Origin: Bacillota bacterium
GTDB taxonomy: Bacteria; Bacillota; Clostridia; Lachnospirales; Cellulosilyticaceae
Direction: 5' to 3'
NCBI GenBank assembly: GCA_023393125.1
Contig: JAEWMQ010000054.1
Coordinates: 1 to 36,177 of the forward strand
DNA: 36,177 nucleotides
Positions 31,005 through 36,177 of this stretch are shown here, piece after piece. Numbering within the stretch: position 1 is the first letter of the stretch; each line of letters starts with the position of its first letter. The notes beneath the pieces are model-generated. The model was not told the origin of the DNA. It did no database searches and worked only from the letters and a program-made list of their open reading frames with translations. Both the position numbers and the translations under genes were made by a program.

Positions 31005-32267
31005 TTATAGCTGAGCTAAGCTTTGCTCAATGTCTTCAATAATATCTTCTATATTCTCAAGTCCTACTGAGAAACGAATCATGCCTGGATTAATGCCAGC
31101 TGCTACTAATTGTTCATCTGTTAATTGGCGATGCGTTTCACTAGCTGGATGAAGCACACAGGTACGAATATCTGCTACATGCACTTCATTAGAAGCTAAT
31201 TTTAAGCCGTCCATAAACTGAATAGCTTTCTCTTTGCCGCCTTTAATAATAATAGAAATAACACCACTTGAGCCTTTTAAGTATTTCTTAGCAAGCTCAT
31301 GGTACTCATCACTAGCAAGTCCTGGATACATTACTTTTTCAATTTTATCAGAAGCTGCAAAGTATTCGGCTACTTTAAGTGCATTTTGGCAATACCTTTC
31401 CATTCTAATAGCTAAAGTCTCAAGCCCTAGATTAAGTAAGAACGCTGAGTTTGCTGCTGGGTACATCCCATAGTCTCTCATGAGCTGCATTCTTGCTTTA
31501 ATGATATAAGCTGCTTTACCATAGTTTTCAGTATAAGTGATCCCATGATAAGTTTCATCTGGCTCAGTAAACTCTGGGAAGTTCCCATTAGTCCAGTCAA
31601 AGTTACCACTATCCACGATTACTCCACCTACTTGCACTGCATGTCCATCCATATATTTAGAAGTAGAATGAACAACAATGTCTGCTCCATATTCAAATGG
31701 TTTACATAGGATAGGTGTTGCAAAGGTATTATCAATAATAAGTGGTACACCATGCGTATGAGCAATTCTAGCGAATTTCTCAATATCTAATACGCAAAGC
31801 GCTGGATTAGCTAGTGTTTCCCCAAACACGGCTTTGGTATTAGGTTTAAAAGCTGCATGGATAGTCTCTTCATCTGCATTTTGATCTACAAAGATGCATT
31901 CAATTCCTTGTTTTTTCAAAGTAGCTGCAAAGAGATTGATTGTACCACCATAAATAGTGGAGGTACTAATAAAGCTATCTCCTGCTTTACAAATGTTTAA
32001 TATAGATAAAAGAGAAGCACCTTGTCCTGATGTCGTACACATAGCCCCAACACCACCCTCAAGCGCAGCAATTTTTTCTTCCACTGCCATTACTGTTGGG
32101 TTAGCAAAACGTGAGTAAATGATAGCCTTAGTTGGTTCGTCAAAGACATCTCCTACTTCTTTAGTTGAGTCAAATACATATGTAGTACTTTGATAAATAG
32201 GCATAACTCTTGGTTCGCTATTTTTAGGTGTATAGCCTGCGTGTAAACATTTGGTCTCGTCTCTCAT
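31005..32267 (-). CDS. metY: O-acetylhomoserine sulfhydrylase (Cys/Met metabolism PLP enzyme)
   Basis: A 420-residue cytosolic PLP enzyme that makes homocysteine from O-acetylhomoserine and sulfide. It has the MetY-type start (TKCLHAGYTP and IYQSTTYVFDS), the YSRFANPTVMAVEEKIAALE segment, and SGQGASLLSILNI for phosphate binding. VDNTFATP-like IIDNTFATPILCKPFEYGAD follows, and the PLP Lys is in HSTSKYMDGHA (about 208). The insert GNFDWTNGNFPEFTEPDETY is typical of O-acetylhomoserine sulfhydrylases and separates them from the shorter cystathionine lyases. AGGAGG lies before the ATG. A single-gene transcript is likely. Confidence 0.93.
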   Translation of the reverse strand: MRDETKCLHAGYTPKNSEPRVMPIYQSTTYVFDSTKEVGDVFDEPTKAIIYSRFANPTVMAVEEKIAALEGGVGAMCTTSGQGASLLSILNICKAGDSFISTSTIYGGTINLFAATLKKQGIECIFVDQNADEETIHAAFKPNTKAVFGETLANPALCVLDIEKFARIAHTHGVPLIIDNTFATPILCKPFEYGADIVVHSTSKYMDGHAVQVGGVIVDSGNFDWTNGNFPEFTEPDETYHGITYTENYGKAAYIIKARMQLMRDYGMYPAANSAFLLNLGLETLAIRMERYCQNALKVAEYFAASDKIEKVMYPGLASDEYHELAKKYLKGSSGVISIIIKGGKEKAIQFMDGLKLASNEVHVADIRTCVLHPASETHRQLTDEQLVAAGINPGMIRFSVGLENIEDIIEDIEQSLAQL

Positions 32268-32340
32268 ATCTAAATCCTCCTGAAATAAAAAGCTTTAAAA
32301 CTTTATTTAATTATTTTCCTGTTTATAACCATATGTTACC

Positions 32341-32401
32341 ATAAAACTTTTGTTATTCTGTAATGTCAAAAAACTATAGTCTGATATAGTTGTAAACTAT
32401 A
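32341..32401 (-). promoter_or_regulatory. metY promoter with upstream ACTATA repeats
   Basis: On the minus strand -35 TTGACA (32364-32369), 17-bp spacer, -10 TTTTAT (32341-32346). Directly upstream are three copies of an AACTATA-type half site in both orientations (about 32371-32401), a candidate operator for a sulfur-responsive regulator. No SAM-riboswitch fold was recognised in the short leader. Confidence 0.45.
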
Positions 32402-32457
32402 CCTATATACTTATCATTATATGAAATATAATTTCCTTATAAGATTTTATGTTGAGC

Positions 32458-32898
32458 CTAAACTAAAGAAGCACATTGCTCTCTCTGAACTTCTGAGCCA
32501 GAAATACTCCATGTCGCAGGATTGGTCTTATCCGGTATGCCATGATTCATGATATCTAGATACATGTTTGCTTTTTGTTCCATATACTGATATCTTTGAT
32601 TCATTTCCTTTAACTGCTCCTCTAACTGCTTCTTTTGTTCTAAAATAATAGCATATCTTACTTCTATAGTAGAGTCTCCTTTTAGGCATAGGTTCACATA
32701 TTCCTTAATTGCTTTTATGGACATACCAGATCCTCTAAGATTTTTTATGCCAATTAGCCAGTTCTTAGACTCTTCATCAAAAAGTCTATTTCCATTTTTA
32801 TCACGTTTTAAAGAAGGCACTAATCCCATATCTGTATAATACCTTACTGTATGTTCTGTCATGCCAAGGCATTCCGCTATCTCTTTTACTGTATACAT
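32458..32898 (-). CDS. MerR-family regulator divergent from an aldo-keto reductase
   Basis: A 146-residue regulator. The winged helix (residues 1-70) reads YTVKEIAECLGMTEHTVRYY, TDMGLVPSLKRDKNGNRLFD and LRGSGMSIKAIKEYVNL. A coiled coil follows (about 80-120: RYAIILEQKKQLEEQLKEMN), then a short tail (SGSEVQREQCASLV) with one Cys. The start at 32898 follows GGGAGTGG; the longer reading frame from 32976 would run through the promoter. The divergent gene encodes an aldo-keto reductase, and the space between has a MerR-type promoter, so this is its likely activator. The ligand may be a reactive aldehyde, as for AdhR-type MerR proteins. Confidence 0.9.
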   Translation of the reverse strand: MYTVKEIAECLGMTEHTVRYYTDMGLVPSLKRDKNGNRLFDEESKNWLIGIKNLRGSGMSIKAIKEYVNLCLKGDSTIEVRYAIILEQKKQLEEQLKEMNQRYQYMEQKANMYLDIMNHGIPDKTNPATWSISGSEVQREQCASLV

Positions 32899-32946
32899 TT
32901 TTACCACTCCCCTATTAAAGACGAAATATATTTTCACATTAAACGC

Positions 32947-32977
32947 TTGACTTCGAGTTACTCGAATGGAATACACT
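32947..32977 (+). promoter_or_regulatory. MerR-type promoter of the aldo-keto reductase gene
   Basis: -35 TTGACT (32947-32952) and -10 TACACT (32972-32977) are separated by exactly 19 bp. The spacer holds a perfect palindrome, TTCGAG-TTA-CTCGAA (32952-32966). This is the standard geometry of a MerR-activated promoter, next to a divergent MerR gene. Confidence 0.88.
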
Positions 32978-33025
32978 TATTTTATCATAACTAATGGTAA
33001 AAATTCTTGTAAAGGAGCAATTAAT

Positions 33026-33871
33026 ATGAATTATGTAGAATTAAACAATGGTGTCAAAATGCCTATTTTAGGATATGGTGTATACCAAATTTCAGATCAA
33101 GAAGAATGTGAAAGATGTGTTCTAGATGCAATAGAGTCTGGATACCGTCTAATTGATACAGCGCAGGCCTATGGTAATGAAGAGGCAGTCGGAAAAGCGA
33201 TTCAAAAATGTGGTATTCCAAGAGAAGAATTATTTATTACTACAAAAGTATGGATTTCCAACGCTGGGTATGAAAAAGCAAAGAAATCTATTGAAGAATC
33301 CTTAGAAAAACTTCAACTAGATTATTTAGATTTAGTATTAATTCATCAACCTTTTAATGATTATTATGGCACCTATCGCGCAATGGAAGACCTATATAAA
33401 GAAGGCAAATTAAAAGCAATTGGTGTTAGCAACTTCTATCCAGACCGATTAATTGACCTCATTAAATTCAATGAAGTTGTTCCAGCAGTCAATCAGGTTG
33501 AAACACATGTATTTAACCAGCAAGTAAAGGCTCAAGAAATCATGAAAAAATACGGGGTTCATATTCAAGCTTGGGCACCTTTTGCCGAAGGAAAAAATAA
33601 CTTATTTAGTAATGAAACATTAAAAGCAGTTGGAGATAAATATAATAAATCTACTGCTCAAGTTGCTTTAAGATATCTTATTCAAAGAGATGTATCAGTA
33701 CTTCCTAAAACGGTTAGTAAAGAAAGAATGATACAAAATATAGATGTATTTGATTTTGAACTCTCACAAGAGGATATGGATTTGATTGCTACTTTAGATC
33801 AAGGAGAAAGTCTATTCTTCTCACATTATGATCCACAAACGGTTGAGTTTTTAACAAGCTTAGCAAGATAA
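33026..33871 (+). CDS. Aldo-keto reductase
   Basis: A 281-residue NAD(P)H-dependent reductase of the AKR5-like group, which reduces aldehydes and ketones. The catalytic tetrad is visible: Asp and Tyr in RLIDTAQAYGNEEAVG (about 43-58), Lys in FITTKVWISNAG (about 75) and His in LDLVLIHQPFND (about 107). The cofactor site includes GVSNFYPDRLIDLI and the late VLPKTVSKERMIQNIDVFDF. The start at 33026 follows AAAGGAG; an earlier ATG at 32966 lies within the promoter and is rejected. Control is probably by the divergent MerR protein through the 19-bp-spacer promoter. Confidence 0.94.
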   Translation: MNYVELNNGVKMPILGYGVYQISDQEECERCVLDAIESGYRLIDTAQAYGNEEAVGKAIQKCGIPREELFITTKVWISNAGYEKAKKSIEESLEKLQLDYLDLVLIHQPFNDYYGTYRAMEDLYKEGKLKAIGVSNFYPDRLIDLIKFNEVVPAVNQVETHVFNQQVKAQEIMKKYGVHIQAWAPFAEGKNNLFSNETLKAVGDKYNKSTAQVALRYLIQRDVSVLPKTVSKERMIQNIDVFDFELSQEDMDLIATLDQGESLFFSHYDPQTVEFLTSLAR

Positions 33872-33879
33872 TGATACAT

Positions 33880-33939
33880 ATAGGAAATCCTAGAATATAA
33901 GCTTATTCTTTACTCTGCTTATATTCTAGGATTTCCTAT
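33880..33939 (+). terminator. Terminator after the aldo-keto reductase gene
   Basis: A perfect 23-bp stem beginning ATAGGAAATCC and ending GGATTTCCTAT with a 14-base loop, directly after the stop codon. Confidence 0.93.
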
Positions 33940-33959
33940 TTTATTTATACTAACTTCTA

Positions 33960-33983
33960 TTTATGATACGGTTCATCGTATTA
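33960..33983. repeat. Short direct repeat, left of gltS copy 2
   Basis: TTTATGATACGG followed by TTCATCGTATTA. A second copy with small changes lies at 35635-35661, on the far side of gltS copy 2. Each can form a small hairpin (ATACG/CGTAT here). From here to 34088 the DNA is AT-rich with no other element seen. Confidence 0.55.
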
Positions 33984-34088
33984 CAAGTAAGTGAGTTAAA
34001 CATATTTTGCAGAATAAATTTGATTACTTTTCTTTTTTCTTACAATTCCAATTTTTATTTCACAGAAATCTTAAGCTAAACCCCTTCA

Positions 34089-34117
34089 TTGACTTTGCAA
34101 GAAAAATGAATTATTAT
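34089..34117 (+). promoter_or_regulatory. gltS copy 2 promoter
   Basis: TTGACT (34089-34094), 17-bp spacer, TATTAT (34112-34117). The leader would be about 185 bases, AT-rich, with a short CTCTATATAGAG palindrome but no recognised riboswitch. Confidence 0.55.
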
Positions 34118-34307
34118 ACAGAATATGCAAATTGCAAATTGACCATCTAATCATACTACCAACAAAACACTAGACTTGTATTATTTATATAATAATAAGG
34201 TATACAAATTAAATCCTTGTTTAGCTCTCTATATAGAGTTTAATTTTTTATCCATTAATAACACGTTTAAAAAGACAAAAAAATTTTATAGTTTTAGGAG
34301 TTAATAA

Positions 34308-35531
34308 ATGATATTTCAACTTGATATGATTCAATCTATAGGATTGGCTGTCATTTTTCTGTTATTTGGAAAGGCAGTCAAAAATGCTATCCCCGTATTT
34401 TCAAGATACGCGATTCCTTCGCCAGTAATTGGGGGACTTATATTTTCAATTCTACATATGATTCTTAGACAAAATAATATTGCTTCATTTGAATTCGATA
34501 CAACACTACAGACTTTCTTCCAAATTATGTTCTTCTGTACTGTCGGATTTAATGCCAGCTTTAAGATGCTTAAAATTGGCGGTAAGCAAGTACTCTTATT
34601 TCTTCTTATATCAACGGTTTTTGCTTTCCTTCAAAATGCATTGGCTGTTGGCCTTGCAGGTGTTGTAGGAATTGATCCACTTCTAGCTCTACTTACAGCT
34701 TCTCCTGCTTTAACTGGTGGACACGGTACATCAGCGGCTGTAGCACCTAGTATTGAGGCTCTTGGATATCCTCAGGCTCTAACAGTAGCTTTAACAGCAG
34801 CAACCTTTGGACTTGTTGCAGGTTCACTACTAGGTAGTCCTATGGCAAATCGCCTAATTGTGAAGAATAATCTCTTACATAAGAAAAAACTTCAGTCCTC
34901 TAATGAGGCTGACTTTGATTTGTCTATTGTAGAGAAGAGTAAAACTATATTAGATACGAATAAAGTAAGTATGGCTTTCTTTCAAATACTAATAGCTATG
35001 TTCCTAGGAACTTATTTAACTGATGCTTTAAATGCATTCGTTAGCCAGTGGTCTACAGAGATCAATTTCCCTGCCTATATAGGCGCTATGATTACAGCCG
35101 CAGTTATAAGAAATATTTCTGATGCCTCAAGTTTTATTAAAACGCCTTTAGAAGAAATTGAAGTGGTTGAAGAAGTATCACTAAATCTATTTCTCGGTAT
35201 GGCACTTATAACCTTAAAACTTTGGCAGCTCATAGACTTAGCACTTCCAATGCTACTTTTACTTTTAGCACAGTGCGTAATGATGTATCTTTATGGCATC
35301 TTCGTGTCTTATCCATTAATGGGTAAAGATTATGACTCAGCCGTAATAGTAGCAGGTCTAACTGGATTTGCAATGGGTTCTACATCAAATGCTATGGCAA
35401 ATATGAATTCTATTACTGAAAAGTACGTATATTCTAGAACTGCATTCTTCATTGTACCAATAGTAGGATCATTATTCATAGACTTTATAAACATTGGAAT
35501 TATCCAAGGATTTATCAGTTTCCTTTCTTAG
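34308..35531 (+). CDS. gltS: Sodium/glutamate symporter, copy 2
   Basis: A 407-residue ESS-family carrier with about ten helices. The signatures match copy 1: PSPVIGGLIFSIL near the N-terminus, ALTGGHGTSAAVAPSIEALG (about 137-156) and GFAMGSTSNAMANMNSIT (about 355-372). The cytoplasmic loop between the halves (about 190-220) differs most. Relative to copy 1 it is diverged along its whole length, so it is not a recent duplicate; separate acquisition or different specificity is possible. AGGAG precedes the ATG. It stands alone, with its own promoter and terminator, between two short direct repeats. Confidence 0.94.
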   Translation: MIFQLDMIQSIGLAVIFLLFGKAVKNAIPVFSRYAIPSPVIGGLIFSILHMILRQNNIASFEFDTTLQTFFQIMFFCTVGFNASFKMLKIGGKQVLLFLLISTVFAFLQNALAVGLAGVVGIDPLLALLTASPALTGGHGTSAAVAPSIEALGYPQALTVALTAATFGLVAGSLLGSPMANRLIVKNNLLHKKKLQSSNEADFDLSIVEKSKTILDTNKVSMAFFQILIAMFLGTYLTDALNAFVSQWSTEINFPAYIGAMITAAVIRNISDASSFIKTPLEEIEVVEEVSLNLFLGMALITLKLWQLIDLALPMLLLLLAQCVMMYLYGIFVSYPLMGKDYDSAVIVAGLTGFAMGSTSNAMANMNSITEKYVYSRTAFFIVPIVGSLFIDFINIGIIQGFISFLS

Positions 35532-35564
35532 AAATACATCTAAAATAAAATATTCCCAAAGTAC

Positions 35565-35596
35565 AAAGCCCTGTAATTTCAAATCTTACAGGGCTT
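35565..35596 (+). terminator. Terminator after gltS copy 2
   Basis: AAGCCCTGTAA pairs with TTACAGGGCTT around a short loop, followed by a T-rich stretch. Confidence 0.92.
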
Positions 35597-35634
35597 ATCT
35601 TTATATTATTAGAGAAGTGATACCTACTCCCCTG

Positions 35635-35661
35635 TTTATGATACGGCTCACCGTGCTATTA
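35635..35661. repeat. Short direct repeat, right of gltS copy 2
   Basis: TTTATGATACGG followed by CTCACCGTGCTATTA. It is the partner of the repeat at 33960-33983, with the first 12 bases identical and compensating changes in its small hairpin (ACGG/CCGT). Confidence 0.55.
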
Positions 35662-35727
35662 GCATCGGCCACCCTTTTATATGTAAAAATGAGTTGTTTT
35701 ATCCTATTAATACCATTATCATTATGT

Positions 35728-35852
35728 TATAATATTCCAGTAAACATAATTTAACCGTAGGTGGATGGCTACGGAGGTTTTGAACGTTTTCTCCTCCTTG
35801 GGCTATTGGTGATATTTTATTTATAAAATCATTCATCATGGCACAAAGGGGG
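35728..35852 (+). promoter_or_regulatory. Promoter and structured leader of the small membrane protein gene
   Basis: An extended -10 (TGTTATAAT, with TATAAT at 35728-35733) starts the leader. CCGTAG (35755-35760) pairs with CTACGG (35769-35774). GGAGG (35773-35777) can pair with CCTCC (35793-35797), while CCTCCTT (35793-35799) can also pair with the ribosome site AAGGGGG (35846-35852). The three segments thus form an SD, an anti-SD and an anti-anti-SD, the layout of a translational switch. Confidence 0.6.
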
Positions 35853-35863
35853 TGGTATTGGGT

Positions 35864-36028
35864 ATGATACTAATGATAATCATTGTAATAGCTATTTTAA
35901 CTATTACTATTGTTTATGTCCTTAAAGGTATTTATATTATTAAATTTAACCTTGAAGGAAGTCTAAAGGGTTTTAAATTAAGTTTTGAAACCAAAAATGA
36001 AAAAGACACTCCATCCGGCAAGAAGTAG
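35864..36028 (+). CDS. Small single-pass membrane protein (54 residues), unknown
   Basis: The protein begins MILMIIIVIAILTITIVYVL, one membrane helix at residues 1-20. A short junction (KGIYIIKFNLEGSLKGFKLS) and a polar, charged tail of about 14 residues (FETKNEKDTPSGKK) follow. GGGGGTGG lies at good distance before the ATG, and a terminator follows, so this looks like a real single-gene unit although it is shorter than usual annotation cut-offs. The tail would be cytoplasmic or external depending on topology. I do not recognise the family; the regular alternation in IIKFNLEGSLKGFKLSFE suggests a small beta hairpin. A nine-codon frame (ATG at 35838, MAQRGWYWV) overlaps its start by ATGA and may couple translation. 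Confidence 0.7.
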   Translation: MILMIIIVIAILTITIVYVLKGIYIIKFNLEGSLKGFKLSFETKNEKDTPSGKK

Positions 36029-36100
36029 TGTCTATGTTCTAAATATATTACTTTCATAATCCAATAGCCCTAAAATAAAACAAACGTCTCACTTTAGGAG

Positions 36101-36136
36101 TGCTTAGTAGTTAGTAGCTACTAGGCATTTCTTTTT
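36101..36136 (+). terminator. Terminator after the small membrane protein gene
   Basis: TGCTTAGTAG pairs with CTACTAGGCA (one G-U) and is followed by a T-rich run. Confidence 0.8.
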
Positions 36137-36177
36137 ATACTTATATTATAACAATATTTCCTTAAAAATAAACCCTA

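Noticed and set aside
32268..32457. Possible SAM riboswitch upstream of the sulfhydrylase gene.
   Set aside because: The likely leader is only about 65 bases, AT-rich, and lacks the conserved core and a terminator.
32899..32976. Longer N-terminus of the MerR protein at this locus (and likewise of the aldo-keto reductase from 32966).
   Set aside because: Both extensions would run through the 19-bp-spacer promoter and palindrome; good ribosome sites precede the shorter starts.
34118..34307. Possible riboswitch in the long leader of gltS copy 2.
   Set aside because: Only a short CTCTATATAGAG palindrome is visible, with no conserved core that I recognise.

Overview
The window looks like chromosomal DNA of a low-GC, Gram-positive anaerobe of the Clostridia. 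The signs are AT-rich intergenic DNA, strong AGGAGG-type ribosome sites, lipobox lipoproteins, a rubredoxin-like protein, a ferredoxin-nitroreductase and PTS/ABC sugar uptake. A Cellulosilyticum-like Lachnospirales genome would fit, but that is inference. I see no rRNA, tRNA, CRISPR array, insertion sequence or phage module.

Left part (1-11.8 kb). A DUF434 protein is coupled to a membrane/coiled-coil protein. Next come an Ig-like lipoprotein, a chemoreceptor with almost no external domain, and a two-gene dedicated sorting unit: exosortase K and its MSEP-CTERM target with VIT and VWA-like regions. A glycerol-3-phosphate/sugar ABC operon follows (two permeases, binding protein, glycerophosphodiesterase; no ATPase gene).

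Middle part (11.8-26.3 kb). Five intact, nearly identical cold-shock protein genes all lie on the minus strand. The promoter/leader of a sixth is cut by the left edge, and two csp 3' remnants remain. Each intact gene has the same promoter (TTGACA, 17 bp, TATACT or TATAAT) and a leader of about 150 nt. That leader can form a long hairpin or a competing small hairpin next to the ribosome site. Base changes between copies preserve the pairing, which suggests a temperature-responsive RNA switch. Between the csp copies sit unrelated accessory genes: two paralogous Gln/Glu-rich lipoproteins, a ferredoxin-nitroreductase, a beta-glucoside PTS operon with its PRD regulator, a rubredoxin-like protein, a glutamate symporter, a MarR/DUF2798 divergent pair with two perfect operators, an MNT-HEPN pair and a secreted protein.

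Right part (26.5-36.2 kb). A MerR regulator precedes an MFS/M20 amidohydrolase/DUF554 operon whose candidate promoter has the 19-bp spacer typical of MerR activation. Then come an O-acetylhomoserine sulfhydrylase, a MerR/aldo-keto reductase divergent pair with another 19-bp-spacer promoter around a perfect palindrome, and a second glutamate symporter between short direct repeats. Last is an unannotated 54-residue membrane protein whose leader carries an SD/anti-SD/anti-anti-SD arrangement.

Most promising for new biology: the csp leader RNA and csp gene scatter, the duplicated csp plus Gln-rich lipoprotein unit, and the small membrane protein with its structured leader.
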